Shown here: in pieces, positions 1-5,465 of the stretch
Numbering within the stretch: the first letter of the stretch is position 1
Layout: each line of letters starts with the position of its first letter
Source of the DNA: Bacilli bacterium
Lineage (GTDB): Bacteria; Bacillota_I; Bacilli_A; ML615J-28; CAG-698
Assembly: GCA_023228385.1 (NCBI GenBank)
Contig: JALOBF010000092.1
Coordinates: 1-6,413 of the forward strand
DNA length: 6,413 bases
Reading direction: 5' to 3'
Notes under the pieces: generated by a model
The model's input: only the letters and a program-made list of their open reading frames with translations
The model's database searches: none
Told to the model about the DNA's origin: nothing
Made by a program: the position numbers and the translations under genes

Positions 1-674
1 TGGTACGGCGGATTAAAGGTATGAAACGCACCGCTCTTTGTCCGACCTTGCCGGATTTAGGGGGAAAAAGCCGATTATTGCTCGATGTCGGCGCCAATCT
101 TGAGTTACGCAGCGAGCATATTTTACAACTCGCCCAATATGCAACTATTTATTTGCGTGAAGTTCAAGGCGTTACCCAACCTTTAGTCGGTTTAATGAAT
201 ATCGGTGCGGAGCCGGGTAAAGGCCGCGAATTGGAAAAGGAAACTTATGAATTGTTAAAGGCGAATCCCCATGTTAACTTTTACGGAAATGTTGAAGGAA
301 AAGAAATATTCTCTTCTCCCTGCGATATATTGATTACTGATGGCTTTACCGGAAATATGGTAATGAAAACCTGTGAAGGTGTCGTCCGTACGGTCGGTGA
401 CTTTTTCAAAGAAGAAATCAGTAAATCTTTCTTTTATAAACTGGGCTATTTATTTATGAGAGGTATTTTTAATAAATTTAAGAAAAAATTTAGTCCTGAT
501 GAAATTGGCGGAGCAAACTTATTTGGGGTTGACGGCGTTATTGTAAAAGCGCATGGCTCCAGTGACGCTTATGCTTTTTCCAACGCTATAGCTCAAGCTC
601 GGAAAACCGTTCTCGGTAATGTGATTGAAAAAATGAAAAAAGTTATCGACGAAGAAGGGCTCGGCCTTGAATAA
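1..674 (+). CDS. plsX: Phosphate acyltransferase PlsX, 5'-truncated by window edge
   Basis: PlsX converts acyl-ACP plus inorganic phosphate to acyl-phosphate, the donor for PlsY in phosphatidic acid synthesis, working at the inner face of the membrane. The reading frame is open from base 3, giving 223 residues up to the TAA stop. PlsX proteins are usually about 330-350 residues, so roughly the first 110 are missing. Family blocks visible in order, in fragment numbering, are LLLDVGAN (about 25-32), GLMNIGAEPGKG (63-74), GNVEGKEI (95-102), ITDGFTGNMVMKT (111-123) and GVDGVIVKAHGSSDA (175-189). The ATG at 21 is internal, because the in-frame residues before it (VRRIKG) match the family. The 3' end overlaps rnc by 8 bp, and fabD, fabG and acpP, which often separate these two genes in Bacillota, are absent here. 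The assignment is secure; upstream control cannot be seen. Confidence 0.96.
   Translation, partial: VRRIKGMKRTALCPTLPDLGGKSRLLLDVGANLELRSEHILQLAQYATIYLREVQGVTQPLVGLMNIGAEPGKGRELEKETYELLKANPHVNFYGNVEGKEIFSSPCDILITDGFTGNMVMKTCEGVVRTVGDFFKEEISKSFFYKLGYLFMRGIFNKFKKKFSPDEIGGANLFGVDGVIVKAHGSSDAYAFSNAIAQARKTVLGNVIEKMKKVIDEEGLGLE
651..659 (+). promoter_or_regulatory. Ribosome binding site deciding the TTG start of rnc
   Basis: A purine-rich GAAGAAGGG lies inside the last plsX codons and ends 7 nt before the TTG at 667. It is the only good Shine-Dalgarno match near the beginning of the RNase III frame. No in-frame ATG lies between it and the conserved N-terminal part of the protein; the ATG at 701 is in another frame. 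It therefore supports a TTG start and translational coupling with plsX. Confidence 0.7.
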
Positions 675-1356
675 TCATCAAAAAATAATACAAACAGTTA
701 ATGAGTCTGGAATCGTGCCCGTTAATCAAGATTTATATATTACCGCTTTTACCCATCAATCTTATGCCAATGAACATAATGTCGAAAGCAACGAAAGACT
801 AGAGTATCTCGGGGATGCCGTTCTTAATTTTCTTGTTGCGGAATACCTTTATCAGCAATTCCCCGAAATGCCGGAAGGTAAACTGACTAAAAACCGGGCT
901 AAATTTGTTTGTGCTACCGCCAATTGCCGTTATGCCGTTGCTTTAAAGCTTAATGAAGCTATATTATTGGGAAAAGGTGAGTCCGAACAAGGCGGTATGA
1001 AGAAACCGTCAGTATTGGGGGACTTATTTGAAGCTTTTGTTGGAGCCGTATACTTGGATCAGGGCTTGGCTGCGGTTAAAAACATTTTAGAAAAGATTGT
1101 TTTCTCCCATATTGAAAGTTTTGAACCTGGTTTTTTTATTGATTATAAGAGTCGATTACAGGAGTTGATTCAAAGCGAAAGTCGAAAAAGCGTTGAATAT
1201 ATTTTGGACAAAGAAACCGGTCCGCCCCATAATAAGACTTTCTTTGTAAGTGTTTACCATGACCGGATTAAACTGGGGACCGGTTCCGGCAAAACAAAAA
1301 AAGAAGCCGAACAAAAGGCGGCTGAATTAGCTTTAAAAAAACTTGCAATTAATTGA
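667..1356 (+). CDS. rnc: Ribonuclease III
   Basis: This double-strand-specific endoribonuclease processes rRNA precursors and structured mRNAs in the cytoplasm as a homodimer. The product has 229 residues, normal for the family. The N-terminal catalytic domain (about 5-150) carries the signature ERLEYLGDAVL starting at E43. The expected metal and catalytic residues are E46, D50, D119 and E122, the last two in LGDLFEAFVGAVYLD. The C-terminal double-stranded-RNA-binding domain (about 157-228) includes KSRLQELIQ, GPPHNKTFFV and the basic-helix segment GSGKTKKEAEQKAAELAL. Start is TTG, chosen from the site at 651-659. The gene overlaps plsX by 8 bp, and dnaD begins 8 nt after its stop. In B. subtilis smc and ftsY usually follow rnc; here dnaD and nth do. 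Nothing appears truncated. Confidence 0.97.
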   Translation: MNNHQKIIQTVNESGIVPVNQDLYITAFTHQSYANEHNVESNERLEYLGDAVLNFLVAEYLYQQFPEMPEGKLTKNRAKFVCATANCRYAVALKLNEAILLGKGESEQGGMKKPSVLGDLFEAFVGAVYLDQGLAAVKNILEKIVFSHIESFEPGFFIDYKSRLQELIQSESRKSVEYILDKETGPPHNKTFFVSVYHDRIKLGTGSGKTKKEAEQKAAELALKKLAIN

Positions 1357-1364
1357 GGATAAGG

Positions 1365-1991
1365 ATGTTTAATCTGATAAAAAATAATATTATTCAATTT
1401 GATAAACTAATCATCGATAAATATTTTGCTTTAAACCTTGATGAAATCGATACAATAATCTTAATTAGATTAAATGACTTACTGAAGCGGGGGGAAAGGC
1501 TTCTTTCGGTGCGTCCGATTGCCGGTTCGATGAAAATTAACGAAGCCGAATGCGGGCAAAGAATCGTCGATTTAGTAAAAAGGGGTTTTATTACTTTAGA
1601 ATTATCGGAAGTTGATTCTAAAGAAGTTTTTAGTCTGGATGAAACCTATCGGCGGCTTGCTTATTTACTGGAAGCATCCGATGATACCGCAGAAACAACG
1701 ATAATTAACGAGAAAATCAAGTATACAATCAGATTGTTGGAAAATGAGATGAAAAAAACCTTAAGCCCGATTGAGTTGGAAATCGTTTCGCGTTGGTATA
1801 TTGAAAAAAAATACAGTGACAAGGTAATCGATGAAGCAATTTTTAAAGCTTTAAAAAACAAAAACCGCAGCGTAGGTTATATTGACCGCCTTCTTACAAA
1901 AGAAGAAGCTGTCGAAACTAAAATAAAAAAACCGGCGGATGGCGAAAGCATCCAAGATTTGTTTCGTAAAGTTTATGTCAAGAGCAAATGA
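1365..1991 (+). CDS. dnaD: DnaD-family replication initiation / primosome protein
   Basis: DnaD helps DnaA- or PriA-directed loading of the replicative helicase, binding and remodelling DNA as an oligomer. The ATG at 1365 is chosen because GAGG at 1355-1358 sits 6 nt upstream, giving 208 residues; an in-frame TTG at 1353 would add four residues and has no ribosome binding site. Residues about 1-100 resemble the winged-helix oligomerisation domain (DDBH1), with LNLDEIDTIILIRLNDLL at 23-40 and IVDLVKRGFITLEL at 67-80. Residues about 118-178 resemble the C-terminal DDBH2 domain, with LSPIELEIVSRW (133-144) and the Y172-IDRL motif. The tryptophan of the family's YxxxIxxxW motif is not at its expected place: residue 180 is Glu. 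The downstream overlap with nth repeats the dnaD-nth pairing of Bacillus. The family call is sound; a divergent DnaB-like role is possible. Confidence 0.88.
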   Translation: MFNLIKNNIIQFDKLIIDKYFALNLDEIDTIILIRLNDLLKRGERLLSVRPIAGSMKINEAECGQRIVDLVKRGFITLELSEVDSKEVFSLDETYRRLAYLLEASDDTAETTIINEKIKYTIRLLENEMKKTLSPIELEIVSRWYIEKKYSDKVIDEAIFKALKNKNRSVGYIDRLLTKEEAVETKIKKPADGESIQDLFRKVYVKSK

Positions 1992-2610
1992 GATTCTTCG
2001 GCGGTTAAAAATTTTTATTCCGACTGTCAGTACGGAACTTGTTTATAACGGTTTATATCAATTAACCGTTGCGGTTGTGTTATCTGCCCAGACGACGGAT
2101 AAAGCCGTTAATAAAGCCACGCCCTTTCTTTTTTCCCGATATTCTGATTTTTATTCATTGGCGGCAGCCGATTATCAAGAATTAAAAGAAATAATTAAGA
2201 CCGTCGGTTTGGCTCCGACTAAAGCAAAAAATCTGATTAAATTAAGTCGAAAACTGGTTACGGAACAACAGGGAATGATTGTTCCTGAATTTGCTTATTT
2301 GATTACGTTGCCCGGCGTCGGACGAAAAACCGCCAATGTTATTTTGAGCGAAGGTTTCGGTATACCGCGGATGGCGGTTGACACCCATGTTTTGCGCGTC
2401 GCAAAGCGGTTGGCGCTGGTTGATAGCCCTAAGCCCCAGTTGGTTGAAGCCCGACTTTGCGAACTTTATCCGCCCGAGGAATGGCATGGGTTACATTTGC
2501 GCCTTGTTTTTTTTGGAAGATATTATTGCAAAGCAAAAAAGCCGAGTTGCGATTTATGTCCGCTTCCGGCTTTCTGTCATTATTATACAAATTATGCCCC
2601 TGAAAAATGA
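1975..2610 (+). CDS. nth: Endonuclease III (DNA glycosylase/AP lyase)
   Basis: The enzyme removes oxidised pyrimidines and nicks abasic sites in base-excision repair. With the ATG at 1975 it has 211 residues, as usual for the family. The helix-hairpin-helix is LPGVGRKTA (112-120) with catalytic lysine K118, and the catalytic aspartate is D136 in AVDTHV. The [4Fe-4S] cluster ligands are C185, C192, C195 and C201, with the classic C-x6-C-x2-C-x5-C spacing. An in-frame ATG at 1939 would add 12 residues, but these look like dnaD shadow and go beyond the normal N-terminus. Neither start has a strong Shine-Dalgarno site, and the chosen one lies 17 bp inside dnaD, so translation is probably coupled. 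The 3' end forms the 5' arm of the hairpin described at 2597-2634. Confidence 0.97.
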   Translation: MSRANEILRRLKIFIPTVSTELVYNGLYQLTVAVVLSAQTTDKAVNKATPFLFSRYSDFYSLAAADYQELKEIIKTVGLAPTKAKNLIKLSRKLVTEQQGMIVPEFAYLITLPGVGRKTANVILSEGFGIPRMAVDTHVLRVAKRLALVDSPKPQLVEARLCELYPPEEWHGLHLRLVFFGRYYCKAKKPSCDLCPLPAFCHYYTNYAPEK

Positions 2611-2634
2611 TATGATATTTTAGGGGTATTTTTT
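2597..2634 (+). terminator. Hairpin plus U-tract after nth, also holding the cse60 ribosome binding site
   Basis: CCCCT at 2597-2601 pairs with AGGGG at 2622-2626. The stem continues inward through a G-T pair (2602/2621), three A-T pairs, one A-A mismatch (2606/2617) and two more A-T pairs, leaving a 6-nt loop at 2609-2614. TATTTTTT follows at 2627-2634, as in an intrinsic terminator. The 5' arm is the end of nth, and its TGA stop lies at the top of the stem and loop. The AGGGG arm is also the only Shine-Dalgarno candidate for the gene starting at 2635, with 8 nt spacing. The hairpin may thus end the upstream operon, mask the downstream start, or both. The reverse strand has no U-tract after the stem, so it is unlikely to serve rqcH. 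Confidence 0.72.
2608..2616 (+). promoter_or_regulatory. Possible extended -10 promoter for cse60
   Basis: TGA-TATGAT is an extended -10 element, with five of six matches to TATAAT and TG one base upstream. No convincing -35 lies 16-18 nt before it (CAAATT at 17). A transcript from here would begin near 2622-2624, that is, at the AGGGG ribosome binding site. It would lack the 5' arm of the hairpin, leaving the start accessible. The element overlaps hairpin and AT-rich sequence, so it may be coincidental. Confidence 0.35.
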
Positions 2635-2814
2635 ATGAAAGTTAAATTATTCGATGAAAGTCATGAAAAAGATTTGGAAGAGGCAATCAATAAATTTTTA
2701 GCCGATCTTGATGACGAAGATATCATTGATATCAAATTTCAAGTAAGTACTTTATATGATTATAAGGATCAGATTTATTGCTACTGCGCAATGGTAATTT
2801 ATAAATCTAAATAG
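2635..2814 (+). CDS. Cse60-like small acidic protein (59 aa)
   Basis: A 59-residue frame begins at ATG 2635, 8 nt after AGGGG, and ends in TAG. It starts MKVKLFDESHEKDLEEAINK, continues with a Leu/Asp/Glu-rich helix-like segment, then IIDIKFQVST (30-39) and the aromatic, cysteine-containing end QIYCYCAMVIY (46-56). This layout (KV.LFDE.HEKDLEEAIN.FL..L, IIDI.F, QIYC..AM..Y) matches my memory of the Cse60 family of small Bacillota proteins (Pfam Spore_Cse60), named from a sigma-E-controlled B. subtilis sporulation gene but found widely beyond spore formers. Its biochemical role is unknown to me. There is no signal peptide or membrane segment. It is convergent with rqcH and overlaps its last 8 bp. 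The coding call is strong; the family name is by recall and the function is open. Confidence 0.8.
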   Translation: MKVKLFDESHEKDLEEAINKFLADLDDEDIIDIKFQVSTLYDYKDQIYCYCAMVIYKSK

Positions 2815-4387
2815 TATTATTTTTGATAAATGTAAAATCAGGGGTGACATATACGGTTTTGTAATTAGTATAAGTTACAAATGAACCTTTGGTATGGGGA
2901 ATCTTTTTTACATACTTTACATAAGTGTAATCAACCGCAACGTTAGCGGAAAGATGCTTTTTTGAATGATAAGCGGCAATTGTTGCCGCGAGAGTTATCG
3001 CCTTCGGGGAAGGCTGGGCCGAGCGTAAGACCGTATGACTTCCCGGTGCCCCCTTCACATGGAAAAAATAATCATTTTTATTGGCAACTTTATGTGTCAG
3101 ATAATTATTTTGAACATTATTTTTACCGACCATAATTTGATTTCCTTCTTGGTCTTTATAGGTTAAAAAATGCGGTTTTGTTTTTTTTCTGGCTGCCGGC
3201 TTTGCTTTTATTATTTGCAGTTCATCAATGATTTCTTTTAAATCACCGGCATTTGATAAATTTATTTGCTCTTCCAAAATTTCAAGATAACGGATTTCGT
3301 CTTCCGTTATTTTTATTTGTTCTTCCAGATGAACAATAGTTCTTTTTGCTTTTTTATATTTTGTAAATATTGCTTCCATATTTTGAGCCGGAGAAAGATT
3401 GGGATCCAGAGATATATTACGTTCGATGTTTTGATAAAAGTCCCAAACCGTTACCGCCGGATCATACCGTTTGATTTTATGGAGATTAGCAGCCAAAAGA
3501 TTGCCTATTTGTTTGAGATTGAGATTTTGCTTTGCTGTTGTATATTCTTCATGTTGTTTTTTTAGTTTGGTATGGACTTTAACCGTTTCTTTTTTCAGAT
3601 GGTTTTCTAATATTTTTTGTTCGGTGTTTTGAATATTGAATTTTCGGATTAAAAGATAATACTCTTCAAGCAAATCGGATAAACTGGGGAAATATTGCCT
3701 ATCTCCGGTGATATGAGTTAAATCGAGACAATAGAAATAGGTTTTGTTTGCTTGGTGGATTAGAAGCGGTTTCGTCGGTTCGGATAAGAATGACAAATCT
3801 TGACGAAAGGCAATTTCACCGTAAGCAAGATTTGATACTCCTTGATAAATATTTTTATCATAAATCTCATTGGCAGTATAAGGATTAATCCGAGTTATTT
3901 TAGGAACTTGATATTTAACATTAGGAACCATTATTCTTTTATTGTTGTCGGTAAGAACATAGGTTTTTTTAAGACAATCGATAACGCTGAACTTATCATC
4001 GGTTAATATTAAGTTGGCGTTTCGGCCAAACATTTCACCGATTAAGTGTATCTGATGTTTATAACCTAAATAATCATGCGCTTCGATCGTAAAGACAATG
4101 ATTCGATCGTTTTCAATTTGATAAAAATCGATAATTGTACTTGACTCTAGTTGTTTCCTTAAAGACAAAAGAAAAGGGAAACTGATACCCGAAGGGATAT
4201 AATTAGATTTTATTAAGCGGAAGTGAGAGCGATCAGCGCTAAGGCTGATAAGCAGATGGTTGTGATTGGCAAGTTCTAAAACAAAAATTGACTTATCAAG
4301 ACAACTGACCCGATTAATTCTCGTATTAATTAAAATGTTTTTTAATTCTTGGCATAAATGATGAATAAAGACACCATCAAAACTCAT
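2807..4387 (-). CDS. rqcH: RqcH / NFACT-family ribosome quality control protein
   Basis: RqcH (YloA, Rqc2 homologue) binds stalled, split 50S subunits and recruits tRNA-Ala to add alanine tails that mark nascent chains for degradation; older annotations call it fibronectin-binding protein. The start at 4387 gives 526 residues beginning MSFDGVF, the usual family N-terminus. GGTGAT at 4397-4392 is its ribosome binding site; a frame open to 4474 adds 29 hydrophobic residues not found in the family. Visible are the NFACT-N domain (about 1-160) with D94-R95, equivalent to the D97/R98 pair needed for tailing in B. subtilis, and EMFGRNANLIL (118-128). A charged coiled-coil middle region (about 255-390) follows, then the NFACT-R domain (about 407-518) with VGKNN, LT.KVA, PGSH and VTP blocks. 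It is shorter than the B. subtilis protein (about 570), mainly between about 165 and 215. Confidence 0.95.
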   Translation of the reverse strand: MSFDGVFIHHLCQELKNILINTRINRVSCLDKSIFVLELANHNHLLISLSADRSHFRLIKSNYIPSGISFPFLLSLRKQLESSTIIDFYQIENDRIIVFTIEAHDYLGYKHQIHLIGEMFGRNANLILTDDKFSVIDCLKKTYVLTDNNKRIMVPNVKYQVPKITRINPYTANEIYDKNIYQGVSNLAYGEIAFRQDLSFLSEPTKPLLIHQANKTYFYCLDLTHITGDRQYFPSLSDLLEEYYLLIRKFNIQNTEQKILENHLKKETVKVHTKLKKQHEEYTTAKQNLNLKQIGNLLAANLHKIKRYDPAVTVWDFYQNIERNISLDPNLSPAQNMEAIFTKYKKAKRTIVHLEEQIKITEDEIRYLEILEEQINLSNAGDLKEIIDELQIIKAKPAARKKTKPHFLTYKDQEGNQIMVGKNNVQNNYLTHKVANKNDYFFHVKGAPGSHTVLRSAQPSPKAITLAATIAAYHSKKHLSANVAVDYTYVKYVKKIPHTKGSFVTYTNYKTVYVTPDFTFIKNNTI

Positions 4388-4403
4388 ATATATCACCGTT
4401 AAT

Positions 4404-4432
4404 ATTTTATCATAAGATGCTAATAAAAACAA
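4404..4432 (-). promoter_or_regulatory. Predicted sigma-A promoter of rqcH
   Basis: Read on the minus strand, TTGTTT (4432-4427) lies 17 nt before TAAAAT (4409-4404), which has the extended element TGA just upstream. The predicted start of transcription is near 4397, leaving only about 10 nt of leader with the ribosome binding site at its very 5' end. It is back-to-back with the gmk promoter. Confidence 0.5.
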
Positions 4433-4439
4433 AAACATC

Positions 4440-4468
4440 TTTATTATTATTGTTTTATATGATACAAT
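4440..4468 (+). promoter_or_regulatory. Predicted sigma-A promoter of gmk-rpoZ
   Basis: TACAAT at 4463-4468 has one mismatch to the -10 consensus and is preceded by TGA, an extended -10. TTTATT at 4440-4445 is a weak -35 at 17-nt spacing. The expected transcript begins near 4475, giving a leader of about 23 nt before the gmk start. Apart from these divergent promoters I see nothing else in the 110-nt gap between rqcH and gmk. Confidence 0.5.
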
Positions 4469-4497
4469 ATACATAAAATATTAAATGAGGATGTAAA

Positions 4498-5118
4498 ATG
4501 AAGTTAAACGATAAAGGTCTATTGGTTGTGTTGTCTGGACCTTCCGGTGTTGGTAAAGGCACCGTTCGAAGCGCTCTGTTTAAAATGGAAGGTCATGATT
4601 TAGTATATTCGGTTTCGATGACAACCCGCGGGCCCCGAGTCGGTGAGATTCACGGTAAAGAGTACTATTTTGTAACACGGGAAGAGTTCGAAAGAAATAT
4701 CCGTGATGGTAAGATGCTAGAATATGCCGAATTTGTCGGCAATTATTACGGAACACCTTTGGCGGGTGTTCAGGAACATCTTGCTGCCGGCCGGGAAGTC
4801 GTTCTTGAAATTGAAGTTCAAGGAGCCGAACAAGTTAGAGCGAAAATGCCGGATGCGGTATTAATTTTTATCGCCCCGCCGTCCTTGGATGCATTATATA
4901 AACGACTTTTAATCCGCGGTACGGAATCAGAAGAACACATTAGGCAAAGAATCGAAAAAGCCAAGCGAGAAATTAATATGGCTTATGAGTATGACTATAT
5001 TGTTGTTAATGATACGGTAGAAAATGCTGCTGATAAAGTTCTTGCTATTATAAGGTCCGAACATGCGACGGTGAAACGAACATTAAAAAATTATAAAAAA
5101 ATGTTAGGAGTTGAATAA
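4498..5118 (+). CDS. gmk: Guanylate kinase
   Basis: The enzyme phosphorylates GMP (and dGMP) to GDP with ATP, an essential cytosolic step of purine nucleotide synthesis and salvage. Its 206 residues match the family length. The P-loop is GPSGVGKGT (14-22), with K20 and G21 in the standard places. The GMP-binding part includes SVSMTTRGPRVGE (38-50), YYFVTREEF (56-64), MLEYAEF (73-79) with E75, and YYGTP (83-87). LEIEVQGA (103-110) is the usual strand-turn, and the lid region RLLIRGTESEEHIRQRI (136-152) carries the expected arginines. GAGG at 4487-4490, 7 nt before ATG, sets the start. It forms an operon with rpoZ, overlapping its start by one base, and is divergent from rqcH. Confidence 0.98.
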   Translation: MKLNDKGLLVVLSGPSGVGKGTVRSALFKMEGHDLVYSVSMTTRGPRVGEIHGKEYYFVTREEFERNIRDGKMLEYAEFVGNYYGTPLAGVQEHLAAGREVVLEIEVQGAEQVRAKMPDAVLIFIAPPSLDALYKRLLIRGTESEEHIRQRIEKAKREINMAYEYDYIVVNDTVENAADKVLAIIRSEHATVKRTLKNYKKMLGVE

Positions 5119-5345
5119 TGAATAAAGTAAAAGATGGCATGCGATATCCCTCGATTGATCAATTAATCGAAAAGACAAAATCAAAATACCGTTTGGTAGT
5201 GGGGGTGGCAAAAAGAGCCCGCGATATCACGTCGGGCGAAAAAGTGTTGGTTATTAATCCGAATAATAAAAAAAGTATTGGAATAGCACTGGAAGAAGTT
5301 TATGAAGGAAAGATAAAAATTGTAGAAAAGAAGGCGAAAAAGTGA
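5118..5345 (+). CDS. rpoZ: RNA polymerase omega subunit
   Basis: Omega is the small subunit that aids folding and assembly of beta-prime in RNA polymerase. The 75-residue product has the conserved core MRYPSIDQLIEKTKSKYRLV (8-27) and VAKRARDI (30-37), then IALEEVYEGKIKI (56-68), equivalent to the ALEEI..G block of the family. A lysine-rich tail ends the protein. AGGAG at 5106-5110, 7 nt upstream, supports ATG 5118, which overlaps the gmk stop as TAATG; an in-frame ATG at 5139 is a less likely alternative. The gmk-rpoZ pairing is widely conserved. Its stop codon is part of the base of the following terminator. Weakly conserved outside the core, but context makes the call firm. Confidence 0.95.
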   Translation: MNKVKDGMRYPSIDQLIEKTKSKYRLVVGVAKRARDITSGEKVLVINPNNKKSIGIALEEVYEGKIKIVEKKAKK

Positions 5346-5366
5346 CAGATTTGTTCTGTCTTTTTT
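5344..5366 (+). terminator. Rho-independent terminator of gmk-rpoZ
   Basis: GACAGA (5344-5349) and TCTGTC (5355-5360) form a perfect 6-bp stem with a 5-nt loop, followed at once by six T residues at 5361-5366 and preceded by an A-rich stretch. The first two stem bases belong to the rpoZ TGA stop codon. It separates gmk-rpoZ from the kinase-priA unit. Confidence 0.85.
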
Positions 5367-5412
5367 ATTTATTATCGTTTTAAAAGAAAATAAAATACAT
5401 TTTGGGTAAGAC

Positions 5413-5441
5413 TTTATTTTTTTGTATTTTTGTGTTAAAAT
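5413..5441 (+). promoter_or_regulatory. Predicted sigma-A promoter of the ROK kinase-priA unit
   Basis: TAAAAT at 5436-5441 is preceded by TGT, an extended -10, with TTTATT at 5413-5418 as a weak -35 at 17 nt. The same hexamer stands at the same spacing before gmk. Transcription would begin near 5448, after the upstream ATG at 5442, which supports the kinase start at 5466. A similar TTTATT-17-TAAAAT pair at 5368-5396 lacks the TG and is less likely. No operator or riboswitch is evident in this 120-nt gap. Confidence 0.5.
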
Positions 5442-5453
5442 ATGACAAAGAAT

Positions 5454-5461
5454 GAGGTGAT
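5454..5461 (+). promoter_or_regulatory. Strong ribosome binding site of the ROK kinase
   Basis: GAGGTGAT is a near-perfect anti-16S match whose core ends 5-8 nt before ATG 5466. It excludes the ATG at 5442, which lies upstream of this site. Confidence 0.75.
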
Positions 5462-5465
5462 AATA

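Noticed and set aside
2242..2623. Frames on both strands overlapping nth (2242-2487 minus, 2378-2623 plus)
   Set aside because: nth explains this region fully, with all catalytic and iron-sulfur residues in place; these have no family features.
2719..2733. GATATC-ATT-GATATC inverted repeat inside cse60, as a minus-strand terminator or operator
   Set aside because: No U-tract follows on either strand and the bases are fully explained by coding for an Ile/Asp-rich segment.
3266..3565. Open frame on the plus strand inside rqcH
   Set aside because: It lies opposite the coiled-coil region of rqcH, its product is a Phe-rich low-complexity string, and it lacks a convincing ribosome binding site; it is a shadow of the minus-strand gene.
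4388..4474. N-terminal 29-residue extension of RqcH, possibly a hydrophobic signal
   Set aside because: The family begins at MSFDG, a ribosome binding site precedes that ATG, and the extension covers the predicted rqcH promoter.
5442..5465. Upstream ATG start for the ROK kinase
   Set aside because: It lies before the strong ribosome binding site and before the predicted transcription start, and adds eight residues not seen in the family.
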